Below, in pieces: positions 6,967 to 16,465 of a stretch of DNA of 64,000 nucleotides. A program made the translations under genes and the position numbers. The stretch comes from Spirosoma arboris (GTDB lineage Bacteria; Bacteroidota; Bacteroidia; Cytophagales; Spirosomataceae), in NCBI RefSeq assembly GCF_009754945.1, contig NZ_WPIN01000029.1, forward strand, positions 18,346-82,345, in the 5' to 3' direction. Each line of letters opens with the position of its first letter. Within the stretch, counting starts at the first letter, position 1. The notes beneath the pieces are model-generated. The model saw only the letters and a list, made by a program, of their open reading frames with translations. It did not search any database and was not told the origin of the DNA.

Positions 6967-9600
6967 TTATAACCCACTAATAATACGGGCGTACACATTG
7001 TTGGACAAATTGCCGTCGTAAGTCATTGTCAAATCATCCTTCACATTCACCGTGATGTTAGCCGCACTGCCCGAATTAGCCGTTGTTCGGGTAATGCTGA
7101 ACCCTAAACTAGCCTCTCGACCCGCACCAATGAACACGCCACCATTCATCGTCAGCGTTAGTTGTCGATCCGATACATTATTAGTCTGAGTCCAGTGAGT
7201 ATTATCGACTGGTACCAGGTTGCCTGAACCTCCCGACACACTAGTACTGACGAGCGCGGGAGCAAACGCAAGCGTGTAACCTATGGGGGCTGTCACGGTG
7301 ATGGTTACATTCCCCGAGGAAGTAGGCAGTCCTCCTACTTCAAATATATTCACAATGAAATTATTGACCGTCCCTACCTTGGCAAAGTTGGCCTGGGGTA
7401 GATCAAGCGTAAGGGTTAAATCGGCACCCGTAACAGGAATACTGGCGGTGGCAGTACAACCAGCAGGATTGGTAAGGGTGACCGAATAGACGCCACTTGC
7501 CGTAACGGAGATGACTGGCGTAGTTTCGCCGGTAGACCAAATCAGTATACCCGAACCTGTTGCAGACAAACTGGCCGTTGGACTGGCTTGTGTTAATGTG
7601 GCACTGGTAGGACTCACACTCAAGGTAGGCGCAGTCAGGCAATTGATAGTCACCGTCGCCGTTCCACTGACCGTACCCTGACCACAACTATTGGCTACAT
7701 TCCCAAGGGTATAAGTTGTACTTACGCCTGGGCTCACTGTGAAATTAAAGGGGGATGCCGCAATACCCGAAAAGGTAATTGGTGGACCATTACTGCCATT
7801 TACCGTTAAGGAGTAGGGGGCCGTACCGGTTAGGCTGACCGAGAGTGTAGTTGTTTGCCCTGTTGAAATGGAAGTTGCACCACTTAGGCTGGCAATTGGT
7901 GCAATACATGGTTGATTGACAATTAGTGTATACTCCTCAGTTTCTCCATAGTCATAAATTCCGCATGGATCGGAGGGAATAGCATTGTAAGCACTAATAA
8001 CACGCATCGTAATTGCACTGGCTGTGGTGCTTAGTGGAATGGCCAGACTGCCCGAAAACGTACTCACTATATTGGACTCTGGCGTTTGATATAACAGTTC
8101 ACTGTCGTCAAACGAACCGTTATTATCCAGATCAACCCAAATAGCACCTCCCATGGGAAATGTAGCTGTTCCTTTGGTTACGGTAAAAGTTGCCGATTGC
8201 CCAGCCGTAACAGTCCCACTAACAGCGGTAAATGACGTAAAAGAACCATTGGGACTTGGTGAGCAGCCTGAATTCTGACTTAGATCTGTTCCATTAACGG
8301 CCACGCCTGTTATAGTAATATTATATTGACAGCCATCATTTGTAAAAGTAGGAATGCAATTTGGTGCTATAGCGGTAGCTGTAGGGCTAATGCTAGCATC
8401 TGTCGAATTGGAAGCCTTAATTCGATAGTAATAGGTAGTTTGGGGTGTAAAGAATGCATCTGTAAATGTCTTTACATCAGGACCAACACCACCTATTGGT
8501 AGAAATCCCGTTGTAGGGTTGGTAGAGCGTTCGATGAAATACCCCATTTCAGTACTGGAATTATCCTGCCAGGTAATAACCACACCACCTCTACTCATTG
8601 TGGCAACTACAGCTGAAGGAGCAGCCATGACTGTTGAGGGCGCATCGAGCGTATAAGATGTGTGAGTTTGGCGTAAGGCCAGCCCTGCCTGGATACGGTC
8701 GTACTGCCCAGGGGTGAAATCATGGCTGCATGGAAAATAATAGGACATAATATTGGTAGGCGAAGGCTGATACTTATTGCCTTGACCATCAACAAACGAA
8801 CACGTATAGGTAGCCGGGCATCCAGATACACAGGCATCGGTTGCCTTTGTAAAGGCTGCGTAGGGGTCGGCAGGTGTATCACAGACCCTATCGCCTGCAG
8901 TGGTGCAATTGGCTCCAGCTCCACGTGTCACTAATTCATAGCCGTAAGCTGACTCAAAGGTGTGTAGCAGATTAAATGTATGACCTAGCTCATGCGGTAC
9001 CAGTCGATTACCCATATCAAGATCATCACCTTCATCCAGAATAATAGTACGGGTAGACGCTACATTATCAGCGGGGAATTGGGCATAACCGCCCAAACCA
9101 GCATTGTTGAATGCGTGAACATAATACTGGTTCAAGGCATTATTCACATCGTACGGAGCTACCGTACGATCATCCGTATTTTGCAGATACTGATTATACA
9201 ACCTGGTATTGTCTATATAATCAGGAGTAGTACCAGCGAAATAAAATTGGATACCACTTCCATTCTGGAGATAATACTTGTTGGTGAGCGCCAATACATT
9301 GTTGAGACTGGCCATCGAATAGCCACCTGTGCCATCCGATTTGCGGATAATATGCGGCCTGATTGGGACATACGTAATCGTAGACGTAAAGCCAGGGGCT
9401 TTTAAGCTAAGTGCTTTGGCTGCTGCAACTTCCAGAGCCTGCCGATCGGCAGGCGATATGCTTTCTGTGCCACATTGGGCGCCATGCCGCTCAATTGATT
9501 GAGCAGATACTGCTCGTGGCAAAGCGAACGCCAAACCAATAAGCAGATACAGAAATAGTCTAGCTGAATAGCTAGACTGCGTTGGGTAAATAACAGACAT
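6967..9600 (-). CDS. Secreted M43-like zinc metalloprotease with FN3 and GEVED domains
   Basis: An 877-residue exported protein. Signal peptide about 1-33 (ends AVSAQ). The zinc motif VPHELGHTFNLLHTFE has His203, Glu204, His207 and His213, and the Met-turn TNIMSYYF follows near 284; the spacing and the extended HExxHxxGxxH fit metzincins of the pappalysin/cytophagalysin (M43) group. Cysteine-rich loops lie between them. A fibronectin III domain spans about 325-412 (TWQDNSSTEMGYFIERS), a GEVED domain about 425-563 (IWVDLDNNGSFDDSELLY ... GETEEYTLIV), then Ig/PKD-like repeats and a C-terminal beta domain (TLDLPQANFAKVG). No typical type IX C-terminal signal is seen at the end (NNVYARIISGL). It should digest protein outside the cell. 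Single gene with its own terminator. Confidence 0.85.
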   Translation of the reverse strand: MSVIYPTQSSYSARLFLYLLIGLAFALPRAVSAQSIERHGAQCGTESISPADRQALEVAAAKALSLKAPGFTSTITYVPIRPHIIRKSDGTGGYSMASLNNVLALTNKYYLQNGSGIQFYFAGTTPDYIDNTRLYNQYLQNTDDRTVAPYDVNNALNQYYVHAFNNAGLGGYAQFPADNVASTRTIILDEGDDLDMGNRLVPHELGHTFNLLHTFESAYGYELVTRGAGANCTTAGDRVCDTPADPYAAFTKATDACVSGCPATYTCSFVDGQGNKYQPSPTNIMSYYFPCSHDFTPGQYDRIQAGLALRQTHTSYTLDAPSTVMAAPSAVVATMSRGGVVITWQDNSSTEMGYFIERSTNPTTGFLPIGGVGPDVKTFTDAFFTPQTTYYYRIKASNSTDASISPTATAIAPNCIPTFTNDGCQYNITITGVAVNGTDLSQNSGCSPSPNGSFTSFTAVSGTVTAGQSATFTVTKGTATFPMGGAIWVDLDNNGSFDDSELLYQTPESNIVSTFSGSLAIPLSTTASAITMRVISAYNAIPSDPCGIYDYGETEEYTLIVNQPCIAPIASLSGATSISTGQTTTLSVSLTGTAPYSLTVNGSNGPPITFSGIAASPFNFTVSPGVSTTYTLGNVANSCGQGTVSGTATVTINCLTAPTLSVSPTSATLTQASPTASLSATGSGILIWSTGETTPVISVTASGVYSVTLTNPAGCTATASIPVTGADLTLTLDLPQANFAKVGTVNNFIVNIFEVGGLPTSSGNVTITVTAPIGYTLAFAPALVSTSVSGGSGNLVPVDNTHWTQTNNVSDRQLTLTMNGGVFIGAGREASLGFSITRTTANSGSAANITVNVKDDLTMTYDGNLSNNVYARIISGL

Positions 9601-9903
9601 AGATTAAGAGGGCTAAGTTTTGCGTCCTGAAAATACGTACATATATTCAGTAAATTAGTTCTTGCTTTACTGAGTGGTTAATTCGTAGTTAAAAGGCACA
9701 GGACTAATCTGGCAGAAAAGTGTAAACTGCGAGTCAGATCAGAGAAATCGGTGCGTAGTTAAGAGTGCGAATCCTGATCAAATGAAAAGAGAAGGCCAGG
9801 CTTAAATCTATTATGTTGTAAAAACTGATAAAATGAAAACAAAAATGATTAATAAATTGTATTTATAGTAACATTTGTTTTCCATTTCGTCTATATTAGG
9901 CGC
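9601..9903. other. Divergent intergenic region
   Basis: AT-rich spacer between the leftward metalloprotease and the rightward small gene at 9904. No hairpin, repeat or RNA gene recognised; promoters for both directions are expected here. Confidence 0.4.
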
Positions 9904-10185
9904 ATGAAAACAGCGCTACTACCACCCTCCGACCGACAAATTCATATCACCATTGAGGCCATTAAGAATCGCCTGAAACACCCAGCCATGAACAAGCCTG
10001 CAAACCGAGCGCTGAAAGAGGGCTATTCGGAAATGATTAACATTCTAAAAGAACGACGCGAGACGTATACTGGCATTAATCGACTCTGTGCGCTAAGAGC
10101 TCAGGCTATTGCCATGCTGGGGGTAGACTACATTGTCGGCCATTGCAGCGATCGGTCGCTATTAGATTTGCCAATAAAAGAATAA
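9904..10185 (+). CDS. Hypothetical protein, 93 aa
   Basis: A small, basic, mostly helical protein without a signal peptide. Residues 12-60 are predicted amphipathic helix (HITIEAIKNRLKH, ALKEGYSEMINILKERRETY). The C-terminus has GVDYIVGHCSDRS. It resembles no family I can name. The ATG lies 7 bp after a TATATTAG sequence. Directly after its stop (7 bp) begins the relic of the beta-roll surface protein at 10193, so the gene ends at a rearrangement junction and might have lost its original downstream neighbour. Confidence 0.5.
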   Translation: MKTALLPPSDRQIHITIEAIKNRLKHPAMNKPANRALKEGYSEMINILKERRETYTGINRLCALRAQAIAMLGVDYIVGHCSDRSLLDLPIKE

Positions 10186-10192
10186 ACGCCGG

Positions 10193-10249
10193 AAGCAGGA
10201 GCAGGCTCAATTGAAGCAGATGTTGCAGCAGCTATTGAATTATATATAA
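10193..10249 (+). pseudogene. C-terminal relic of the 46932-48512 surface protein
   Basis: Nineteen codons read KQEQAQLKQMLQQLLNYI and a stop. The intact gene at 46932-48512 ends KQEQAQLKQLLQQVLNRKQ and stop; the DNA is also nearly identical (GAGCAGGCTCAATTGAAGCA in both). As in the intact gene, the relic is followed by a copy of the ATGCCGAC hairpin repeat (60 bp away here, 270 bp there). So a block made of the gene's 3' end plus its downstream repeat was duplicated or left behind here. Confidence 0.75.
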
Positions 10250-10308
10250 TGCTTGTTGCTCATTGGTGTACGTGGGCTCATGCTCATTTACGGTATAGAA
10301 AAATATAA

Positions 10309-10333
10309 ATGCCGACCCGGATCGAGTCGGCAT
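10309..10333 (+). terminator. Repeat-family hairpin terminator, copy B
   Basis: ATGCCGACCCG pairs with CGAGTCGGCAT (one mismatch), followed by TGTTT. It is followed by a decayed second hairpin, CAGCCGATACCTAAACAGGTGA, the counterpart of CAGCCGACACCTAAGCAGAT at the 20.8- and 48.8-kb copies. Confidence 0.55.
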
Positions 10334-10432
10334 TGTTTGCAAAATCAGCCGATACCTAAACAGGTGACGACTATAGAAATCAGGCACTAATTAAAATGAC
10401 CCCTCCCAGATTGGTAGTAGAGAGTCAACAGG

Positions 10433-10939
10433 TTAAAAGGTATCTACTCGTTGGGGGTCTTTTTGTACTTTATAACGAATAACCCCGTGTAAGACAGGCC
10501 TTAATTTATGAGCCAGTCCGTCCAAATACATGAAACCCGCTTTGGCTAAAGTGCTTTTCCCTGTATGATAGCGAATGGGAGTTATGTTACGCTCACTCGA
10601 TCCGCTACTGTCTATTTCAGAAGAGAGATGCATTCGGCCAGTTAATTTGACCAGACCACCTATGACGGAAACTTGACCCATGAAAAAAGCCCCCTGACTG
10701 CTTAGCGATGGATTTCCTTTCGTACTAATCAACATCCCATCGCTGGCGAGCGAAAATAATATGGAATGTTCAGTCAAGACTTGACTAATAGCCTGGTAAG
10801 CCTGCTTATCGGCCAGGTCTGTGGTAATGAAAATTACATTGGCATCCTCAAAAGGAAGTGGCTGACCCATGGAGGGGGTAAGAGAGAAACTGGTTAGGAT
10901 TAGCCAGTAACCGAGCTGACTGCGTAGGGTGTTTTTCAT
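10433..10939 (-). CDS. Secreted hypothetical protein
   Basis: A 168-residue protein from the ATG at 10939, which gives a normal signal peptide (MKNTLRSQLGYWLILTSFSL, then SMGQ as cleavage region). The frame can be extended 25 codons upstream, but that would bury the signal. The mature part has the run FEDANVIFITTDLADKQAYQ, then a mixed alpha/beta region with Ser-rich linkers and HGVIRYKVQKDP at the end. The segment IFITT...AYQAISQVLTEHS suggests a ferredoxin-like or DUF4468-like half domain, but I cannot name it. Monocistronic. Function unknown. Confidence 0.55.
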   Translation of the reverse strand: MKNTLRSQLGYWLILTSFSLTPSMGQPLPFEDANVIFITTDLADKQAYQAISQVLTEHSILFSLASDGMLISTKGNPSLSSQGAFFMGQVSVIGGLVKLTGRMHLSSEIDSSGSSERNITPIRYHTGKSTLAKAGFMYLDGLAHKLRPVLHGVIRYKVQKDPQRVDTF

Positions 10940-11396
10940 TGCTTGCTTATGGATTAGGTTGATTTGCCTATACACGCAACTAACAGACAGCCTTTCTTGT
11001 GGACAGTTCTCCATTTCAGAAACAGAAAAATCGCCAAAGTGCAGGCTAAACTATCTATTGTATTACGTGTAGCCAATTTCGCATACAATATACTTACAGT
11101 CAAATAGTTATAGCAATAAAATGTAAAAATAAATCTATTGGAATGCCAATGGCGCGACTAAGTATAACTAGCCGCTGTCACCCTGCCCAGAACTATCCTG
11201 AAGCCTAAGAATGAGATAGTAAAAGCAGGCCGTGTCGCTTTCAAGGATTCAGGGCAAAACGACTTCTGGTAGATAATTAGTTGCATTGTTCGATGAGGTA
11301 ATCACATTCCGATTCAATGCTCTATGTTTCTGTAATTCAGTTGATTAGTTGAGTACTTGAGTAGGTATGCAATTGCCGTAGTCCATCTGCAACTAG
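10940..11396. other. Intergenic region
   Basis: About 457 bp between two leftward genes. No open frame with a credible start, hairpin or repeat is recognised. The AT-rich stretch near 11050-11130 probably holds the promoter of the gene at 10939. Confidence 0.35.
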
Positions 11397-12176
11397 CTAA
11401 TAAGCTTCATATTCGTAAATAAACTCGTATCCTCCGTTGCGTTGGGTGACTTTGACTAATAAACCATTGGAATCGTATGTATTGATTTCGCTGTCATTCA
11501 GTACATTATTTTTGCTGAATGTCTTCCAGTCAGGATCAAGATAATAGCCAAATAAGAACCTGTAGAACGGATTTGGTTTATCATCGTATTGATACGTGGC
11601 TACAGAGTTACTTTTATCGTAGGTCGTGGTCTGGGTTCTTATTCTCACTTTTTGTTGCACAATATTACCTCCCTGATAGGTATACTCTTGAATAGTTGAA
11701 TCCCTTGCCATACCTAATCGGCCAGACAGGGATAACATTCGAATGGGGACGGGGTCCGTCGAGTTACTATAGGTCAAGTGATCTTCCTGGGTTAAGGATT
11801 CATAACCGGGAACGGATATGTAGGCGTACTTAGCGGAGAGCCGGCCAGTTGTATCGAAATAAAGTATGTATTTATTACTACCCGTGTTTGTGGTTGCTTT
11901 AATTACCCTTCCTTTTTGGTCATAATCGTAAAGAAATCCAACCGTCACAGGAGCAGGTATACCATCTGTCGTATGACTGACAGCCGAGTCTATCCAGCCG
12001 TTACGGTTATAGGTATAGATGGTTTCGACGGGAAGGGAGCCAGACTTAGGATAGAATTTAGTTACCTTTTTAATTCGAAACTTCTGCTGAACTACTGGAT
12101 TATCAGGCCGTTGGCAGGCAAAAAACAACACAGGAATGCTGAAAAAGCAAATCCAGATAGACAACTTAAGCTTCAT
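11397..12176 (-). CDS. YD-repeat-like lipoprotein (paralogue)
   Basis: A 259-residue lipoprotein: signal MKLKLSIWICFFSIPVLFFA with the acylated Cys21. The mature protein has YD-type strand pairs: IYTYNRNGWIDSAVS, LYDYDQKGRVIKAT, LYFDTTGRLSAKY, EYTYQGGNIVQQKV, and ends with NTYDSNGLLVKVTQ and YEYEAY. It has the same build as the lipoprotein at 5946-6827, including the segment YDDKPNPFYRFLFGYYL against YDDKINPFYGVF. Such proteins have no established role; the strand pattern suggests an open beta sheet displayed on the membrane surface. Single gene on the minus strand. Confidence 0.75.
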   Translation of the reverse strand: MKLKLSIWICFFSIPVLFFACQRPDNPVVQQKFRIKKVTKFYPKSGSLPVETIYTYNRNGWIDSAVSHTTDGIPAPVTVGFLYDYDQKGRVIKATTNTGSNKYILYFDTTGRLSAKYAYISVPGYESLTQEDHLTYSNSTDPVPIRMLSLSGRLGMARDSTIQEYTYQGGNIVQQKVRIRTQTTTYDKSNSVATYQYDDKPNPFYRFLFGYYLDPDWKTFSKNNVLNDSEINTYDSNGLLVKVTQRNGGYEFIYEYEAY

Positions 12177-12411
12177 TATAGAAAAGATGATTGGAAAGCA
12201 TCTGTTTCTGATAGATCGGCGAAGTAAAAAAAAGGTAAGTCTATTGGGTAGAATAATTCATACTCCTGTTCCACGGTCAGTTAATAGTTGGGCAGATTGC
12301 GGCTATACAGGGTTAATTTTTACTTAGGATGCTTTCTTTTAAAGGCTGGGTAATGGACAGGGAATCAGAATAAGTAGACTACATAAATGAGGTCGCTCTC
12401 AAATCAGTCAA

Positions 12412-14562
12412 TCACGAAGAGATAACAACTGGTTTAGTTATGGGTAGCTCAATTCTAAACTCGGTTCCCTCTCCTTGATGACTGTCCACCAGCAGGGTAC
12501 CACCATGACCCTTCGTAATAATATCATAGCTTAGAGATAAGCCTAGCCCGGTTCCCTCCCCGGTAGGCTTAGTGGTGAAAAAAGGCTGAAAGATCTTCGC
12601 CTTCACCGACTTTGGAATACCCGTACCGTTGTCCCGTACTCGGATGATCTCCTGCCCTGACACCTGGCTTGTGCTAACCCAAACTGTCGGTTTATAATCC
12701 GCATTATGGTTTTGGCTGGCTCGCTGCGCAACCGCATAAAAGGCATTGTTGTACAGATTTAGCAATACCCGTCCAATCTCCTGGGGAGCCACTTCGACAG
12801 GCTCCAACGCCGGATCAAACTCAGTGATCAACTCGCAATTGAAACCAACCTTGTCCTTGGCTTTTAGACCATAATAAGCAATCTGGAAGTACTCATCGGC
12901 TAAGGCATTCAGATCGGTAGGTCGTTTCTCGCCCGATTCTGTACGACTGTGCTCCAGCATACCTTTGACGATGCTACTGGCTCGATTGCCGTGATGGTTT
13001 ATTTTTTGGAGATTGCTGGTGAGGTCATCGGCAATGGCCATCACTTCATCGGTGTTACCCGCCTGAGCTTCTTGCTTTAATTCGTCAATGAGTTCGGTAG
13101 ACACCTCCGAGAAGTTATTGACGAAGTTGAGCGGATTTTGAATCTCATGGGCAATGCCCGCTGTCAACTCGCCTAAGCTGGCCAGTTTTTCCTTCTGGAT
13201 GAGTTGAGTTTGAGACGCTTTGAGTTCGGCGGTACGGGCTTCTACCTGCGCTTCGAGCCGTTCATTCTGCGTGGCTAAAAGCTGATTTTTTTCTTCCGTT
13301 ACCTGCAAAACGGCGGTGGCCTGTTGTTGAATTTCCGTCAACGTTTCTTTGAAGCGAAGCGCAATATAGACCAGAAAAGCTACCGGTAACGACAGAGCAA
13401 TGCCGGTAAAGTTTAAATAGAAATCGAAGTCAGTTTTCCTGAATACCGAAATAGCGTAGAGAATCGAAAACACATTTGAGCTGATCAGGCCTGAAACAAT
13501 AGCCCACTGCGCGCCTTTTAGTCGCTTCCAGTAATAAATTATCAGAGAAACGTAAAAGAGTTGTTGCAGGATATTGGCAATAGAAATAACCGTATCACCG
13601 CCTACCTGATCGCCAATAACCGTTGCTGAGAACGCGATTAGAATACTGATACTAAGCCACTGATACTTAATTCGGTAGCCGAATAAATTCAGTGAAACCA
13701 TAATTGCAAAGAAAAGAGTCTGCCACAGACAAAAATGCATAACGAATCGACTTCCATAATACACGGCAAACGAAGGATCGCTGATGGCTGTGAATCGGCA
13801 TAAATTAGAAATAGCGCCAAACGTCCAAAGAATTGCCAATAGTCTGATCGTTTTTTTTTCGTAAAGATTTTGTCCGGAAAGCAGCCAAAAAAATAAGGTT
13901 ATGAACACAGATACCGAACTCCAGAGTGTAATATAGGCTGCGTATTTACTCGTTTTTTTGATTAACGCATTCGTGTAGGCCGATTTCGTTAACTGAAGAC
14001 AATTTGCCAGACTGCCCTCAACTTGTGACTTTAGTCTTTTTTGAAAAAAATAAGGTAAGGGACAGGTATAATCGACTATATGCAAGGCAATCAAATACTC
14101 TTTGCCCGCTTCAATTGGTATGTCAATCGGTGGTTGATAGGGGAATCTGTTCTCAGTATAGGGCGCACCTTCGCTGCCTGTCCGACCAAAGGAGGCCACC
14201 AACTGACCATTTATATAGACCTCTGTGGCCGCCCAGGTGCCGTTTTGTAACCCCATCGACATCCGATTGAACGATGAATCGAGCCGGATCTTCAGCCGGA
14301 ACCAGCCCTCGACCCGTCCGTTTTGATCGGCATCATCGACCGACAAATCACTCGGCTTTCGCCCAACCCAGGCCGTTGCATCGACAGCCTGTCCGGCCCA
14401 GGCCGGATTATGCCCCGAATGATAGACCCAGCCTGATTCAGTCGCGAGCGGGATCTGGTGATTGGGTGAAAACATGCTCGTGCCGAGTTTCAGTGTCGTG
14501 TCCTGCGCGCGCACAGCCGCCAGGCTTACATACAGTATGAGGAAGAGCAAACCTAATTTCAT
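12412..14562 (-). CDS. Membrane sensor histidine kinase
   Basis: A 716-residue kinase. A signal peptide (1-19) leads into a periplasmic beta domain of about 150 residues (WFRLKIRLDSSFNR, WAATEVYINGQLVASFGRTG) like the jelly-roll sensor of 7TMR-DISM kinases. Several membrane helices follow (about 205-400). A coiled coil (EEKNQLLATQNERLEAQVEA) leads to the HisKA domain LGELTAGIAHEIQNPLNF, phospho-acceptor about His472. The ATPase domain has NLYNNAFYAV (N box), RDNGTGIP (G1) and GEGTGLGLSLSYDI (G2). No receiver domain is attached, so a separate response regulator is needed; none is adjacent. It lies 39 bp downstream of the amidase gene on the same strand, so the two are likely co-transcribed. 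Confidence 0.9.
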   Translation of the reverse strand: MKLGLLFLILYVSLAAVRAQDTTLKLGTSMFSPNHQIPLATESGWVYHSGHNPAWAGQAVDATAWVGRKPSDLSVDDADQNGRVEGWFRLKIRLDSSFNRMSMGLQNGTWAATEVYINGQLVASFGRTGSEGAPYTENRFPYQPPIDIPIEAGKEYLIALHIVDYTCPLPYFFQKRLKSQVEGSLANCLQLTKSAYTNALIKKTSKYAAYITLWSSVSVFITLFFWLLSGQNLYEKKTIRLLAILWTFGAISNLCRFTAISDPSFAVYYGSRFVMHFCLWQTLFFAIMVSLNLFGYRIKYQWLSISILIAFSATVIGDQVGGDTVISIANILQQLFYVSLIIYYWKRLKGAQWAIVSGLISSNVFSILYAISVFRKTDFDFYLNFTGIALSLPVAFLVYIALRFKETLTEIQQQATAVLQVTEEKNQLLATQNERLEAQVEARTAELKASQTQLIQKEKLASLGELTAGIAHEIQNPLNFVNNFSEVSTELIDELKQEAQAGNTDEVMAIADDLTSNLQKINHHGNRASSIVKGMLEHSRTESGEKRPTDLNALADEYFQIAYYGLKAKDKVGFNCELITEFDPALEPVEVAPQEIGRVLLNLYNNAFYAVAQRASQNHNADYKPTVWVSTSQVSGQEIIRVRDNGTGIPKSVKAKIFQPFFTTKPTGEGTGLGLSLSYDIITKGHGGTLLVDSHQGEGTEFRIELPITKPVVISS

Positions 14563-14601
14563 CGGCCAGGCTATTTACGTGTGCTGAAACGGTACGGTAG
14601 T

Positions 14602-15312
14602 TTAGCTACCTGATGCTGAATCGTGAGCATTCGGATTCCACAGGGGAATCGTCTTGGTGTCAAGCATAATTTCACGGCCCAGCCATCCAGTGAGCAGCGA
14701 CACATCCAACTTTTCCGAAAAATCGAGGGGTGCATAGCTGTTGTCGACATACGCCTGAGTAAGTAAGCCAAGGGCTTTGTAGGTATGCGCCACTAATTGG
14801 CTACAGAAAAAAGTATTATCCGTAACCGGCAGATTCTTGAACCGACCGATTATGAAGTTCATCATTTCTTCCATGCCTGGGCCGCCTTCTTGCGGAAAAT
14901 TGGCTGAATGAGTTTCCTTAATAACTGCCTCTAGGATGGCTATCTGGTGTTGTGTAATTGGCTGGGGCAGATACAGTTTCCGGGCAGCTACGTCGCTGTC
15001 ATATTTCACCGATGTGTTGTAGACGATCCGGTCATACAGTCGGGTTAGTTGAGGCCCCTGTTTGGAAACGTTCAGGATTACGTCGTCAATGGGGTCCTGT
15101 GTATTACTTTCCCACAGTAGTCGGGTTTCTGGGTGAATGCCCGGAAGGTTCAGGTCGCCCGCTACAACGACAATGGCACTGTGAGACCAATTGGCACCTT
15201 CGACGGTTTCAACTGCCAAGCTACTGGCGTGCAGCCCGTGCATCAGGAGGATGTCAAATGTCTGGAGAGAATTTAGAAAATCGCTAAATGGGAGTGGTCG
15301 TTTGGTAAACAT
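14602..15312 (-). CDS. Permuted papain-like amidase (YiiX/C92 type)
   Basis: A 236-residue protein, without a signal peptide. The motifs of permuted NlpC/P60-type enzymes are present in reversed order: the catalytic His in WSHSAIVV (His44) comes first and the catalytic Cys in FFCSQLVAHTYKALG (Cys170) comes later, as in YaeF/YiiX proteins. FDILLMHGLH at 19-28 corresponds to the usual 'GDILL' entry strand. Such enzymes cut amide bonds of peptidoglycan peptides or acylated molecules; the substrate here is not determined. It sits directly upstream of the sensor kinase in the same direction, with 39 bp between them. Confidence 0.7.
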   Translation of the reverse strand: MFTKRPLPFSDFLNSLQTFDILLMHGLHASSLAVETVEGANWSHSAIVVVAGDLNLPGIHPETRLLWESNTQDPIDDVILNVSKQGPQLTRLYDRIVYNTSVKYDSDVAARKLYLPQPITQHQIAILEAVIKETHSANFPQEGGPGMEEMMNFIIGRFKNLPVTDNTFFCSQLVAHTYKALGLLTQAYVDNSYAPLDFSEKLDVSLLTGWLGREIMLDTKTIPLWNPNAHDSASGS

Positions 15313-15507
15313 ATTCGTTATATAGTTTAAGAGTTGATTACATACTTATTGAAAAAGTGACCATTGGTAATCGTCCGGCATATCAAAGGTCGGACTCATT
15401 GTGAAGAAGCATTGTCACATTTGGGCCAAAGGCTGATACGTTTGGGACAGGGAGTTTTGCCATTCAGGTAAGTTGCAATGAATTTTTGTCCCCTTCACCA
15501 GCATTGG

Positions 15508-16359
15508 TCAGGGCTGCACCAGGAAGGCAGTCGTTGCTGGCTGTTCGTTGATAACGACCCGCACATAGTATCGGCCCGGTGTTAGGGCCATCGTTGTTGG
15601 CAGTGCAAAACGCCCTAAGCCATCTAACTCCATGCGCGGATTCTGGAATAAGGTTCGCCCTTGTCCATCATAGAACATGACCGACACGGCTTCGCCTGAT
15701 TGGCCAGCTACTTCAAATTGTAGACTGGTAACAGTCCCCGGATTGGGGAAGGCTTTGACGCTCGGCCGAAACTCCACACCCCGGATGGCTACTGAGGGAC
15801 TGTATACTGGCTGCCCTACGGCGTTGACCCAACTAAGTCGGTAATAGCTGAGACCAGTGTGTGTGTTGTTGTCCAGGTGCTGACCCTGTGTTCCTGCAGC
15901 GGGGCTGGTGGGTAGCCAGTTCACCGGCTCAAAGCCCGCGTTTGAGTCAAACGACCGTTCGATAACCATCGACGCATTGCTCAGCTTATTGGCACGTGCC
16001 CAGGTAAGCTGTATTTGTCGTTCGTCCTGGCGCACGCCTTGCAACGTAGGTGTTTGCTGGGCAACCGCGACCATACGACTGGCTTTACAAAATCGACTGG
16101 CAACGGTAAGGGCTATACGTCGATCTTGATTGAGGTTTTGCCAATCGGGAATCAGCATCGCCTGGTAGTAGCCGGGTCGGGTCATGGCCACTAACTGCTC
16201 GGCTCGTTGCTTAACACTGGCGACCGAAGAAGTCTGTGACGATGTTGACTGAGCCCGTAGCGTACCAAGTCCCAATAGAACCCAACTCAGGGCGGCTAAG
16301 CTGAACCATTGGTGGCTCCTGCCGGTGGGGAAGCTAATGCATTTACAGGGAGTGGACAT
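15508..16359 (-). CDS. Secreted protein with type IX-like C-terminal domain
   Basis: A 283-residue protein from the ATG at 16359; the frame could be extended 20 codons to 16419, but the shorter start places the signal peptide (SLAALSWVLLGLGTLRAQ) closer to the N-terminus. The middle contains a fibronectin-like stretch (IQLTWARANKLSNASMVIER ... YYRLSWVNAVGQP). The C-terminus has the PNPG motif (VKAFPNPGTVTSLQFEV), VSVMFYDGQGR and GRYYVRVVINEQPATTAFLV, the build of Bacteroidota type IX secretion (T9SS) targeting domains. It should reach the cell surface. It follows the Hcp-like gene on the same strand, with 106 bp between. Confidence 0.75.
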   Translation of the reverse strand: MSTPCKCISFPTGRSHQWFSLAALSWVLLGLGTLRAQSTSSQTSSVASVKQRAEQLVAMTRPGYYQAMLIPDWQNLNQDRRIALTVASRFCKASRMVAVAQQTPTLQGVRQDERQIQLTWARANKLSNASMVIERSFDSNAGFEPVNWLPTSPAAGTQGQHLDNNTHTGLSYYRLSWVNAVGQPVYSPSVAIRGVEFRPSVKAFPNPGTVTSLQFEVAGQSGEAVSVMFYDGQGRTLFQNPRMELDGLGRFALPTTMALTPGRYYVRVVINEQPATTAFLVQP

Positions 16360-16465
16360 GGAAAATTCTAAATCTAAGAGTGTGTTAGGAAGGTATGTTT
16401 GGCAGTACCGCCGGTGCAACCCGTTGCGTACAAAGTTGACGCAGCTCGCGACCTTTCTTAATTCC

